A stretch of DNA of 64,000 nucleotides from Rhodobium gokarnense (GTDB lineage Bacteria; Pseudomonadota; Alphaproteobacteria; Rhizobiales; Rhodobiaceae): the NCBI RefSeq assembly GCF_025961475.1, contig NZ_JAOQNS010000002.1:186001-250000 (forward strand), given 5' to 3'. Positions 1 to 8,345 of this stretch are shown one piece after another (the stretch's first letter is position 1; each line of letters opens with the position of its first letter). A program made the position numbers and the translations under genes. The notes beneath the pieces are model-generated. The model was given only the letters and a program-made list of their open reading frames with translations, ran no database searches and was not told the origin of the DNA.

Positions 1-590
1 TCGACCTGATCCCGGAGATCGCCGAGGACTTCGAGGCCCGCTTCGGGCGCAAGTCCGGCGGCCTGATCCATCCCTATCGCACCGAGGATGCGGAGACGAT
101 CGTCGTCGCCCTCGGCTCGGTCAACGGCACCATCAAGGACGTCATCGACGCCATGCGCGACGACGGCCACAAGATCGGCTGCGTCGCCGTCTGCTCGTTC
201 CGGCCGTTCCCGCTGGAGGCCCTGCGCGACGCGCTGCACGATGCGCTGCGCATCGTCTGCGTTGAAAAGAGCCTCGCCATCGGTATCGGTGGCGTCCTCG
301 CCTCGGCCGTGCGGATGTCGCTGCGCCGGCTCTACCGCGAGGTCTTCACCGTCGTCGCCGGTCTTGGCGGCCGGCCGATCACCCGCGCCTCCCTGCGCGA
401 CGTGTTCGAGCGCGCCGAGGCTGAAATGCTCGACGACGTCACCTTCCTCGACCTCAACTGGGAGGTCGTCAACGCCCATCTCGCCCGCGCCCGCGAGGTC
501 CGCAAGTCCGGTCCGATCGCGGAGAACATCCTGAAGGCCATGCACGCCGACGAAGGTGCGGACATCGAAGAAGCGGAGGCAGGCGAATGA
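1..590 (+). CDS. 2-oxoacid:ferredoxin oxidoreductase alpha subunit, C-terminal part
   Basis: Only the last ~196 residues are present; the open frame enters from the left edge of the window. They match the C-terminal domain of PorA-type alpha subunits of pyruvate/2-oxoacid:ferredoxin oxidoreductases, including the conserved stretch VALGSVNGTIKDVIDAM and the KSLAIGIGG segment. The enzyme would oxidatively decarboxylate a 2-oxoacid to an acyl-CoA and reduce ferredoxin. The stop codon overlaps the start of the beta subunit (ATGA), so the subunits are translationally coupled. The substrate (pyruvate or another 2-oxoacid) cannot be told from this fragment, and a gamma domain may lie upstream or be fused. 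Confidence 0.85.
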   Translation, partial: DLIPEIAEDFEARFGRKSGGLIHPYRTEDAETIVVALGSVNGTIKDVIDAMRDDGHKIGCVAVCSFRPFPLEALRDALHDALRIVCVEKSLAIGIGGVLASAVRMSLRRLYREVFTVVAGLGGRPITRASLRDVFERAEAEMLDDVTFLDLNWEVVNAHLARAREVRKSGPIAENILKAMHADEGADIEEAEAGE

Positions 591-1630
591 CCACCGACCC
601 CGTAAAGACCGAACCCGCTGTAGGCTCTGGCGCCCAGCAGAAGGTCAAGTTCTACCAGACCGGCACCCACACCGTCGGCAACCGGCTGCTCGACGAGGCC
701 CAGCGCACCGTCCAGGCCTCCATGGACCGCTCCAACGCCATCACCTCCGGCCACCGCGCCTGCCAGGGCTGCGGCGAGGCGCTCGGCGCCCGCTATGCGC
801 TGGACGCGGCGATGATGGCGACCGAAGGCCAGCTCATCGCGGTCAACGCCACCGGCTGCCTTGAGGTCTTCACCACGCCCTATCCGGAAACCTCCTGGCA
901 GATCCCGTGGCTGCATTCCCTGTTCGGCAATGCGCCCGCGGTCGCCACCGGCGTTGCCGCCGCGCTCCGGGTCAAGGGCCGCGACAATGTCCGCGTCGTT
1001 GCGCAGGGCGGCGACGGCGGCACGGTCGACATCGGCTTCGGGTGCCTGTCCGGCATGTTCGAGCGCAACGACGACGTGCTCTACATCTGCTACGACAACG
1101 AGGCCTACATGAACACCGGCGTGCAGCGCTCCTCGGCGACGCCGCCGGCCGCCCGCACCGCGACGACGCCCGCCGTCGGCGACGAGCCGGGCAACGTCTT
1201 CGGCACCGGCAAGAACCTGCCGCTGATCGCCATGGCCCACAACATCCCCTATGTCGCCACCGCCAGCGTCGCCGACCTGCACGACCTGGAGGAAAAGGTG
1301 ACCAAGGCGATGAGCATCCACGGCGCCCGCTACATCCACATCATGGTGCCCTGTCCGCTCGGCTGGGGCGCCGCCTCCCACGACACCATGAAGCTCGCCC
1401 GCCTTGCCGTCCAATCGGGCATCTTCCCGCTGTTCGAGGCCGAGCACGGCGAGGTCAAGACCGTCCAGAAGATCCGCCGCAAGGTGCCGGTGGAGGAATA
1501 TCTGAAACCGCAGAAGCGCTTTGCGCATCTGTTCAAGGGCGAAGGCGACGTCGACCGCATCGCCGCCATCCAGCGCATGGCCGATGCCAACATCAAGCGC
1601 TTTGGCCTTCTCGACGGAGAGGAACGGTAA
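587..1630 (+). CDS. porB: 2-oxoacid:ferredoxin oxidoreductase beta subunit (TPP-binding)
   Basis: The 347-residue beta subunit carries thiamine pyrophosphate and the proximal iron-sulfur cluster. The cluster ligands are visible: CxxC in ACQGCGE near residue 60, a third Cys in TGCLEVF near 87 and a fourth in VPCPLGW near 251. The TPP/Mg motif is GDGG near residue 141, followed by the Asn-containing CYDNEAYMNTG. The glutamine-serine-threonine segment VQRSSATP is typical of pyruvate-type enzymes. It overlaps the alpha subunit by 4 bp, and its stop overlaps the next start (TAATG), so the three genes form one tight operon. Family call is firm; pyruvate as substrate is likely but inferred. Confidence 0.9.
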   Translation: MTTDPVKTEPAVGSGAQQKVKFYQTGTHTVGNRLLDEAQRTVQASMDRSNAITSGHRACQGCGEALGARYALDAAMMATEGQLIAVNATGCLEVFTTPYPETSWQIPWLHSLFGNAPAVATGVAAALRVKGRDNVRVVAQGGDGGTVDIGFGCLSGMFERNDDVLYICYDNEAYMNTGVQRSSATPPAARTATTPAVGDEPGNVFGTGKNLPLIAMAHNIPYVATASVADLHDLEEKVTKAMSIHGARYIHIMVPCPLGWGAASHDTMKLARLAVQSGIFPLFEAEHGEVKTVQKIRRKVPVEEYLKPQKRFAHLFKGEGDVDRIAAIQRMADANIKRFGLLDGEER

Positions 1631-3267
1631 TGTCCGGCAAGCTGCCCTTTGCGATCACGCTCGACCCCGGCACCAGCCTTGCCAACCACACCGGCTCCTG
1701 GCGCACCGAACGGCCCGTCTATATCGACCGCCTGCCGCCCTGCAACAATGCCTGCCCGGCCGGCGAGGACATCCAGGGCTGGCTGTTCCACGCCGAAAGC
1801 GGCGACTATGCCGAGGCCTGGCAGAGCCTTGTCCGCAACAATCCGCTGCCGGCCGTCATGGGCCGCGTCTGCTACCACCCCTGCGAGGGCGTCTGCAATC
1901 GCGGCCACCTCGACGAGGCCGTCAGCATCCACGGCGTGGAGCGCTTCCTCGGCGACTATGCGATCAAGAACAAGCTGGTCCCGCGGATCGATGCCGAACC
2001 CACCGGCAAGAAGGTGCTGGTCGTCGGCGCCGGCCCGAGCGGGCTCTCCGCCGCCTACCACCTGACCCGGTCCGGCCACAAGGTGACGATCCGCGAGGCC
2101 GGCCCGATGGCCGGCGGCATGATGCGCTTCGGCATCCCGAAATACCGCCTGCCGCGCGAGGTCCTCGATGCGGAGATCGCACGTATCGTCGACCTCGGCG
2201 TCGCGCTTGAGCTGAACACCAAGGTAGAGGACATCGAGGGTGCCTTCACCGAGGAAGGCTTCGATGCGGTGTTCGTCGCCGTCGGCGCGCACCTTGCCAA
2301 GCGCATCGACATCCCGGCCCACAGCGCCGGCAAGATCCTCGATGCCGTCTCGGTGCTGCGCGACATGGAGGTCGGCGCCGAACCGCCGCAACTCGGCCGC
2401 CGCGTCATCGTCTATGGCGGCGGCAACACGGCGATGGACGTCGCCCGCACCGCCAAGCGCCTCGGCGCCAACGAGGCGATGATCGTCTACCGCCGCACCC
2501 GCGAGCAGATGCCGGCGCACGAGTTCGAGGCCCGCGAGGCCGAGGAGGAGGGCGTCCTCATCCACTGGCTGCGCACCATCAAGGAGATCGACGAGACCAC
2601 CTTCACGGTGGAGAAGATGACGATCGACGCGGACGGCCGGCCGGTCCCGACCGGCGAGTTCGAGACGCTGGAGGCCGACACCCTGGTGCTCGCCCTCGGC
2701 CAGGACGTCGACACCGGCTTCCTCACCAAGGTGCCGGGCGTCAACGTCGCCGGCGACGGCATCGTCGAGGTCGACGACCAGATGATGACCGGCCGCACCG
2801 GCCTCTTTGCCGGCGGCGACATGGTGCCGGCAGAGCGCACCGTCACGGTCGCCATCGGCCACGGCAAGCACGCCGCCCGCAACATCGATGCGTTCCTGCG
2901 CGGCGAGCGCTACGTCCACCCGGACGCCCACGAGCTGGCCGACTTTTCCAAGATCAACACCTGGTACTATGACGACGCGCCCCAGCGGGTGCAGGGCCAG
3001 CTCGACATCGTCCGCCGCCAGACCAGCTTCGACGAGGTCCTGAAGGGCTTCAACGAGGAAACGGCCCTGTTCGAGGCCCGGCGGTGCCTGTCCTGCGGCA
3101 ACTGCTTTGAATGCGATAACTGCTACGGCATCTGCCCGGACAACGCCGTCATAAAACTCGGCCCCGGCAACCGCTTCCGGTTCAACTATGACTACTGCAA
3201 GGGCTGCGGCATGTGCGCCGCCGAATGCCCCTGCGGCGCCATCAAGATGGTGCCGGAGGAGGTGTAG
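1630..3267 (+). CDS. GltD-like NAD(P)H/FAD oxidoreductase fused to a 2x[4Fe-4S] ferredoxin domain
   Basis: This 545-residue protein has three parts. An N-terminal glutamate-synthase-small-chain-type Fe-S helical domain has Cys residues in PPCNNACPAG (C38, C42) and CYHPCEGVC. An FAD/NAD(P) double Rossmann core has GAGPSGLSAAYHL near residue 131 and YGGGNTAMDVA near 261. The C-terminal ferredoxin domain (about 485-540) has two four-Cys motifs, CLSCGNCFECDNCYGICP and CKGCGMCAAECP. It lies one base over the beta-subunit stop. I infer that it moves electrons between the 2-oxoacid oxidoreductase and NAD(P)H, making the complex pyridine-nucleotide-linked. The long frame continues upstream of ATG 1630, but that part overlaps porB and is a shadow. 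Confidence 0.88.
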   Translation: MSGKLPFAITLDPGTSLANHTGSWRTERPVYIDRLPPCNNACPAGEDIQGWLFHAESGDYAEAWQSLVRNNPLPAVMGRVCYHPCEGVCNRGHLDEAVSIHGVERFLGDYAIKNKLVPRIDAEPTGKKVLVVGAGPSGLSAAYHLTRSGHKVTIREAGPMAGGMMRFGIPKYRLPREVLDAEIARIVDLGVALELNTKVEDIEGAFTEEGFDAVFVAVGAHLAKRIDIPAHSAGKILDAVSVLRDMEVGAEPPQLGRRVIVYGGGNTAMDVARTAKRLGANEAMIVYRRTREQMPAHEFEAREAEEEGVLIHWLRTIKEIDETTFTVEKMTIDADGRPVPTGEFETLEADTLVLALGQDVDTGFLTKVPGVNVAGDGIVEVDDQMMTGRTGLFAGGDMVPAERTVTVAIGHGKHAARNIDAFLRGERYVHPDAHELADFSKINTWYYDDAPQRVQGQLDIVRRQTSFDEVLKGFNEETALFEARRCLSCGNCFECDNCYGICPDNAVIKLGPGNRFRFNYDYCKGCGMCAAECPCGAIKMVPEEV

Positions 3268-3304
3268 CGCGGAGGTCTGACGGCGGGCGGCGCGTTCGTC
3301 GCCC

Positions 3305-3438
3305 GTCATTGCGAACGAGCGCAGCGAGTGCGGCAATCCAGGGCCAAACGCTCAGAGCAAGCTGCCCTGTATCGCCGCGTCGCCTTCCCGGGCTCGCGTC
3401 ACGCGCCGCGCCCCGTCCTTCGGACCCTCGCGATGACG
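3305..3438. repeat. Intergenic dyad repeat (family A), diverged copy
   Basis: The left arm begins GTCATTGCGAACGAGCGCAG and runs to GGCAATCCAGG. The right arm runs from CCTGTATCGCCGCG to CTCGCGATGAC. The arms are imperfect inverted copies, so the RNA could fold into a long hairpin. The same element recurs three times in the 22.7-23.6 kb array. It lies in the 418-bp gene-free stretch between the oxidoreductase operon and the convergent transglycosylase gene. Such elements are scattered between genes in many proteobacteria. Confidence 0.75.
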
Positions 3439-3479
3439 GGTGGTGGCGGTGCTTGTTTGCGCGCTCCTCATAACTCGGC

Positions 3480-3592
3480 GTCATTGCCGGGCTTGACCCG
3501 GTAATCCATGAGGCCTTTGAAATCAATCACTTATGGTGCGCCGTGTGTGGCGAGGCATCATGGACCACCGGGTCGAGCCCGGTGGTGACGCA
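3480..3592. repeat. Inverted repeat with GTCATTGCCGGGCTTGACCC-type arms
   Basis: A ~34-bp arm reading GTCATTGCCGGGCTTGACCC and ending in CCATGAGG is answered by a diverged inverted copy (CATGGACCACCGGGTCGAGC, ending GGTGGTGAC) about 45 bp later. Each arm also has its own internal CCGGG/CCCGG dyad. This type of element is common between alphaproteobacterial genes. With the preceding dyad repeat it fills the gap before the transglycosylase gene; no gene is seen here. Confidence 0.7.
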
Positions 3593-3685
3593 GAGTGTTG
3601 GGATGCCGCAGTGTGCAAGCTGCGAACGGGATAGCACTGAGGCTGTTCCGGCCGCCGTCACGGCGACGGTCGCTGCCCGCCCGGC

Positions 3686-4510
3686 CTACCCGTCGATCCG
3701 CGCTGCGATAATAGCAATCGCCTTCTGGTACACCCCGGCCGCGTTCCAGCCCTGGATGGCCGCAAAGTTCGGCTGGCCGGGCTGGTAGCCGGCGCCGGGG
3801 CGCCAGCCGTGGCCTTTCAGGAAATTGGCCGTGGAGGCGAGGGCGTCGGGGCGCGAGCGGATCAGGTCGGCGCGGCCGTTGCCGTCGAAGTCGACGGCGT
3901 ATTTCCAGTAGTTGGACGGCAGGAACTGGGTCTGGCCGAGTTCGCCGTGGCCGGCGCCGCGCATCTCGCCCCGGCTCAGGTGGCCCTTCTGGATGATCTT
4001 CAGGGCCGCATAGAGCTCGTTCTTGAAGAAGGCCGAGCGCCGGCAGTCATAGGCGAGCGTCGACAGCGCCGAGATGGCGTCCTGGTTGCCGAGATAGCCG
4101 CCGAAGCCGGTCTCCATGCCCCAGATCGCCAGCAGCACCCCCGGCGGCACGCCGTAGCGCCGCTCGATGCTGTCGAACAGCCGGCTCTGCTGGCGCTTGA
4201 TCCGCTTGCCCTTGGCGACGATGGCGTTGGCGCCGCGCTTCTGCATGAAGGTCTCGAGCGACATCTTGAAGGAGCGCTGGTTGCGGTCGAGGTGGATCGT
4301 CTTGGTCGCATAGGAGACGTTGTCGAGGGTGGCGCGGATCGTGCTCTGGCGGATGCCGTTGGCCGCCGCCTCGCGCTTGAAGTCATCGACCCAGCGCTGG
4401 AAACCGGCGGAGGTGTTGCCGCATTTGGCGGCAAGCGCCGGCGCGGCGGCCGCGGCGAGAAAGGCGAGGGCGGCGATGACGCCGGCGATGGGGCGAACCA
4501 TCAGATGCAT
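3686..4510 (-). CDS. Lytic murein transglycosylase (MltB/SLT family), exported
   Basis: The 274-residue precursor begins with a clear signal peptide (AGVIAALAFLAAAAAPALAA, cleavage near residue 27). It then shows the MltB-type lytic transglycosylase core: FDSIERRYGVPPGVLLAIWGMETGFGG contains the catalytic Glu in the WGMETGFG motif, followed by GHGELGQTQFLPSNY and the calcium-like DFDGNGRADL loop. It cleaves peptidoglycan glycan strands in the periplasm to 1,6-anhydromuropeptides. No C-terminal peptidoglycan-binding domain is present, and there is no lipobox, so it is probably soluble. GGAGGA stands 6 nt ahead of ATG 4510. It is a single gene, convergent with the oxidoreductase operon. Confidence 0.92.
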   Translation of the reverse strand: MHLMVRPIAGVIAALAFLAAAAAPALAAKCGNTSAGFQRWVDDFKREAAANGIRQSTIRATLDNVSYATKTIHLDRNQRSFKMSLETFMQKRGANAIVAKGKRIKRQQSRLFDSIERRYGVPPGVLLAIWGMETGFGGYLGNQDAISALSTLAYDCRRSAFFKNELYAALKIIQKGHLSRGEMRGAGHGELGQTQFLPSNYWKYAVDFDGNGRADLIRSRPDALASTANFLKGHGWRPGAGYQPGQPNFAAIQGWNAAGVYQKAIAIIAARIDG

Positions 4511-4658
4511 GGGAAATCCTCCGTCTCATGCTGGCCCGTCCGGAAAACCGGCGGTGCGGATCGGGATTTTGCCGAAACGTCGCGGCGCTGTCACGACAGA
4601 ACATCACCGGCGGTAAACATTGACGCAAATCCCCGGATTTCGGGGGTGAAATGCCGCT

Positions 4659-5558
4659 TTACTCCGAGCCGCGATGGAGGAAACCCGGGCCGCTGCCGAC
4701 GATCTCCTCGTCGATGGCGCCGATCGCATTGCGGTCCTTGCCCTCGTAGTCGAACAGCATCAGCATGTGCCGGATGGCGTTGATCCGCGCGCGCCGCTTG
4801 TCGTTGGCGCGGATGATGGTCCAGGGCGCGTGGTCGGAATGCGACATCTCGATCATCCGGTCGCGGGCCTCGGTGTATTCGTCCCACATGCCGAGCGACT
4901 TGCGGTCGACCGGCGACAGCTTCCAGATCTTGAGCGGGTCGTGGCGCCGCTCGTGGAAGCGCACGAGCTGCATCTCCCGGCCGATATTGAGCCAGTATTT
5001 GATGAACAGGATGCCGGCCTCCACCAGCATGTCCTCAAAGCGCGGCACCTCGCGCAGGAAGGATTCGCTCTCCGCCTCCGTGCAGAACCCCATCACCCGC
5101 TCCACGACAGCCCGGTTGTACCAGGACCGGTCGAACAGCACGAACTCGCCGCTCGTCGGCAAGTGGTTGGCGTAGCGCTGGAAATACCACTGGCCCAGCT
5201 CCTTTTCGGTGGGCTTGGGCAGCGCCACGACCCGCGCGGACCGCGGGTTCATGTTTTCCACGAAGCGCTTGATGGTGCCGCCCTTGCCGGCCGCATCGCG
5301 CCCTTCGAACAGCATCACCACCCGGGCGCCGGTCTCGCGGGCATGGGCCTGCGCCTTCACCAGCTCGATCTGCAGGGCCTCCAGCTCGTCATCATAGGTG
5401 TCGCTGTCGAGCTTCTTGTCGTGCGGATAGCCGCCGGACGAGAACGCCGCCTTCCTGATTTTTTTAGGCAGCTCAGGATCGTCGAGGTCGAAATCCGTAT
5501 ACAATGCCGTAGATTTTTGACTGTCGTTCTTCATGTTGTCGTCGTGCGCTGGCTTCAT
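4659..5558 (-). CDS. ppk2: Polyphosphate kinase 2
   Basis: The predicted 299-residue protein is a P-loop kinase of the PPK2 family. It has Walker [11 protein letters not shown] (residues 86-95), Walker B/catalytic [11 protein letters not shown] and the lid residues around [18 protein letters not shown]2 enzymes use inorganic polyphosphate to phosphorylate nucleoside mono- or diphosphates. A TTG at 5600 and ATGs at 5558 and 5534 are possible starts; none has a strong ribosome-binding site. I chose ATG 5558 because the family's basic/acidic N-terminus before DLDDPELP fits. It lies divergently beside phoR and the pst operon, which fits phosphate storage. Class (I, II, III) cannot be assigned by eye. 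Confidence 0.9.
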   Translation of the reverse strand: MKPAHDDNMKNDSQKSTALYTDFDLDDPELPKKIRKAAFSSGGYPHDKKLDSDTYDDELEALQIELVKAQAHARETGARVVMLFEGRDAAGKGGTIKRFVENMNPRSARVVALPKPTEKELGQWYFQRYANHLPTSGEFVLFDRSWYNRAVVERVMGFCTEAESESFLREVPRFEDMLVEAGILFIKYWLNIGREMQLVRFHERRHDPLKIWKLSPVDRKSLGMWDEYTEARDRMIEMSHSDHAPWTIIRANDKRRARINAIRHMLMLFDYEGKDRNAIGAIDEEIVGSGPGFLHRGSE

Positions 5559-5713
5559 GGTGCGATCGCAAAGGCGCGGTGAGTCGGAAAAGTGTAGCAA
5601 CCCGGGGGCCCGCGCGAAACCGCAGCCGCGGATGGCTTGTCCCGGGGCGAAGCGGCGGCATCGGAGGAAACGGCAGTGCGCCGGAACGCAAAGAACGATA
5701 ACGGGAACGACGC

Positions 5714-7060
5714 ATGAGCGACCGCGACCGCATCGACGCGCCGGCGCCGGTCAGCGTGCCGGTGGCCCATGCCGCGCGCCAGCGCCTGGTCGAGGATCGC
5801 TGGGTGCTCGCCGTCGTCGCCGCCATCCTCGCCTGGCTCGTGTTCCTGCACGAGGTGCCGGTGGCCTATGCGCTCGGCGCCTTTGCCGCCGTCCTCTTCG
5901 CCGCCACCGTGATGCCGCGCCAGCGGGCGGTCAACCGGCTGGCGGCGCGCGGCGAGCGCGCCCGGGGCCTGTGGCCCGACACCGGCATGAAGGTGATCGT
6001 CGAGGCGCTGCCCCAGGCCGGCTTCCTGGTCGACCGCCGCGGCATCGTGCGCTACGTCAACGACGAGGCGCAGCAGATGTTCGGCCCGGTGCGGCCGGGC
6101 GACCCGCTGTCCTTCCGGCTGCGCATTCCCTCCGTCCTGGAGGCCATCGACCGGGTCTCGGCGGGCGAGCCGCCGGAGCGTATCCGCTGGTCGGAAAAGG
6201 TGCCGACCGAGCGCTGGCTGGAGGCCTTTGTGACGCGGGTCGGCCTCGCCCCGGCCGACACGGGCCGCGCCGCGCTGCGCGACGGCTTCATCCTCGTCGT
6301 CGTCAGCGACCTCACCGAACAGCGGCGGCTGGAGCGCATGCGCGCCGATTTCGTTGCCAATGCCAGCCACGAGCTGCGCACGCCGCTCGCCTCCCTCAGC
6401 GGCTTCATCGAGACCCTGCAGGGCGCGGCCCGCGACGATCCCGGCGCCCAGGAGCGCTTCCTGCAGATCATGAACGACCAGGCCGCGCGCATGTCGCGGC
6501 TGATCGACGACCTGTTGTCCCTGTCGCGGATCGAGATGCGCGCCCATGTCCGGCCCGACACCCTCATCGACCTCCACGATGTCGTCGACCACGTCGTCGA
6601 TGCGCTGACGCCGTCGGCGAACGAGTTCGGGGTCGCCATCGAGACCGACCTGCCGGACACCCCGCTGGTCGTGCGCGGCGACCATGACGAGCTGGTGCAG
6701 GTGTTCGAGAACCTGGTGGAGAACGCCATCAAATACGGCAGCGACGGCGAGCGGGTGCGCGTCTCGGCCGTCTCGGAGGACATCGCCGGCGGCGACGGCT
6801 TCGTCACCGTCTCGGTGCGCGACTGGGGCCCCGGCATCGCCCGCGAGCACCTGCCGCGGCTGACGGAGCGCTTCTATCGGATCGACGTCGCCTCGAGCCG
6901 GGAGAAGAAGGGGACGGGTCTCGGCCTTGCCATCGTCAAGCATATTCTCAACCGCCACAGGGCCCACATGACGGTCGACAACGCTCCGGGCAGGGGCGCC
7001 GTGTTCACAGTTCGCATGGCGCGGGCGAAAATTCCGGGCGCCGACTCCAAAGCCGAATAA
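5714..7060 (+). CDS. phoR: Phosphate-regulon sensor histidine kinase PhoR
   Basis: The 448-residue kinase has two closely spaced N-terminal membrane segments (about residues 30-66), a PAS-like domain (about 90-200), a HisKA phosphoacceptor with ASHELRTP (His219) and an HATPase domain with the N box [11 protein letters not shown] and G boxes DWGPGI and [11 protein letters not shown]. It phosphorylates PhoB under phosphate limitation and receives the repletion signal through PstSCAB-PhoU. Its own promoter must lie in the 155 bp shared with ppk2; the Pho box is downstream of it, so phoR is not obviously under that box. Residue pattern and neighbours make PhoR secure. Confidence 0.93.
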   Translation: MSDRDRIDAPAPVSVPVAHAARQRLVEDRWVLAVVAAILAWLVFLHEVPVAYALGAFAAVLFAATVMPRQRAVNRLAARGERARGLWPDTGMKVIVEALPQAGFLVDRRGIVRYVNDEAQQMFGPVRPGDPLSFRLRIPSVLEAIDRVSAGEPPERIRWSEKVPTERWLEAFVTRVGLAPADTGRAALRDGFILVVVSDLTEQRRLERMRADFVANASHELRTPLASLSGFIETLQGAARDDPGAQERFLQIMNDQAARMSRLIDDLLSLSRIEMRAHVRPDTLIDLHDVVDHVVDALTPSANEFGVAIETDLPDTPLVVRGDHDELVQVFENLVENAIKYGSDGERVRVSAVSEDIAGGDGFVTVSVRDWGPGIAREHLPRLTERFYRIDVASSREKKGTGLGLAIVKHILNRHRAHMTVDNAPGRGAVFTVRMARAKIPGADSKAE

Positions 7061-7086
7061 ATAGTTAGAATAATCAATTGACTAAA

Positions 7087-7115
7087 CTGTCATCAAACAG
7101 TCATTCAAGAGTCAT
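7087..7115 (+). promoter_or_regulatory. Pho box (PhoB binding site) upstream of pstS
   Basis: Three direct repeats lie exactly 11 bp apart: CTGTCAT at 7087-7093, ACAGTCAT at 7097-7104 and GAGTCAT at 7109-7115. This is the PhoB box arrangement (CTGTCAT followed by an AT-rich 4-bp spacer). It sits about 110 bp ahead of the pstS start, in the only AT-rich piece of this gap, and should make pstSCAB-phoU-phoB phosphate-starvation inducible. Confidence 0.9.
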
Positions 7116-7226
7116 AGAACGTTCGCGTGGCGCCATTAGCGTGCCGATCGGTGACGCGGCCCCCGGCCGCGGTCATTCATCACACAACCCCCTTCAGACG
7201 ACCTACACATCACAGGGAGAGGTCAC

Positions 7227-8267
7227 GTGAAATTCAACACTTATGCAAGTGTCGCCGCGTTCGCCATCGCTGGCGTGCTCGCCACCGGTGCCGCTGAGGC
7301 CCGCGATCAGATCCAGATCGCCGGCTCGTCCACCGTTCTGCCTTACGCCTCCATCGTTGCCGAGGCCTTCGGCGAGAACACCGATTTCCCGACCCCGGTT
7401 GTTGAGTCCGGCGGTTCGTCGGCCGGTCTGAAGAAGTTCTGCACCGGCGTCGGCGAGAACACCATCGACATCGCCAACGCCTCGCGCAAGATCAAGGACA
7501 AGGAAGTCAAGACCTGCGCCGAGAACGGCGTTGCCGACATCATCGAGGTCCGCATCGGCTATGACGGCATCGTCTTCGCCTCGGACATCAACGGCCCGTC
7601 CTTCTCCTTCACCCCCGCTGACTGGTACAAGGCCCTGTCCGCCAAGGTCGTCGTCGACGGCAAGATCGTCGACAACCCGTACAAGACCTGGAAGGACGTC
7701 AATCCGGACTTCCCGGCCCAGCCGATCATGGCCTTCGTTCCGGGCACCAAGCACGGCACCCGCGAAGTCTTCGAAGAGAAGGTGATCGTTGCCGGCTGCG
7801 AAGCCACCGGCGACATCGAGGCCTACAAGGAAGCCGCCGGCGGCGACGGCAAGGCTGCCGAGAAGGAATGCATGGCGCTGCGCACCGACGGCCTGTCGGT
7901 CGACATCGACGGCGACTACACCGAGACGCTGGCCCGCATCGACTCCAACAAGGACGGCATCGGCGTGTTCGGTCTGGCGTTCTACGAGAACAACACCGAC
8001 AAGCTGCAGGTTGCCACCATGTCCGGCGTGACCCCGTCCACCGAGACGATCGCCTCCGGCGAGTATCCGGTGTCCCGGCCGCTGTTCTTCTACATCAAGA
8101 AGGCGCATATCGGCGTCATTCCGGGCCTCAAGGAATATGCCGAGTTCTTCGTCTCCGACGAGATCGCCGGCCCGAGCGGCCCGCTTGCCCAGTACGGCCT
8201 GGTCGCCGATCCCGAGCTCGCCCAGACTCAGGAAGCCGTGACCGCCGAAACCACCATGGGCAACTAA
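7227..8267 (+). CDS. pstS: Phosphate ABC transporter periplasmic binding protein
   Basis: The 346-residue precursor has a signal peptide (to about ATGAAEA, residue 25) and then the phosphate-binding family hallmarks: IQIAGSSTVLPY with the phosphate-contacting GSST segment, and VESGGSSAGLKKFCTG. It captures phosphate in the periplasm for PstCAB. The start is GTG at 7227, behind a strong AGGGAGAGG. Codon use is more uniform than in its neighbours, as expected for a highly expressed gene. A perfect hairpin follows the stop and may raise pstS mRNA level over the downstream genes. Confidence 0.95.
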   Translation: MKFNTYASVAAFAIAGVLATGAAEARDQIQIAGSSTVLPYASIVAEAFGENTDFPTPVVESGGSSAGLKKFCTGVGENTIDIANASRKIKDKEVKTCAENGVADIIEVRIGYDGIVFASDINGPSFSFTPADWYKALSAKVVVDGKIVDNPYKTWKDVNPDFPAQPIMAFVPGTKHGTREVFEEKVIVAGCEATGDIEAYKEAAGGDGKAAEKECMALRTDGLSVDIDGDYTETLARIDSNKDGIGVFGLAFYENNTDKLQVATMSGVTPSTETIASGEYPVSRPLFFYIKKAHIGVIPGLKEYAEFFVSDEIAGPSGPLAQYGLVADPELAQTQEAVTAETTMGN

Positions 8268-8283
8268 TCCAGCCCACGGCTTG

Positions 8284-8308
8284 AAGGGCGGCGGCCTCCG
8301 CCGCCCTT
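8284..8308 (+). promoter_or_regulatory. Stem-loop between pstS and pstC
   Basis: A perfect 11-bp inverted repeat (AAGGGCGGCGG, loop CCT, CCGCCGCCCTT) lies 17 bp after the pstS stop. No strong U tract follows, so it is better read as an mRNA-stabilising or partial-termination element that favours pstS over pstCAB. Differential expression of binding-protein genes by such hairpins is known in ABC operons; its role here is inferred. Confidence 0.7.
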
Positions 8309-8345
8309 CCTCAAGTTCCTGTCCCCGCCGAGGGTGGTCCTCCCC

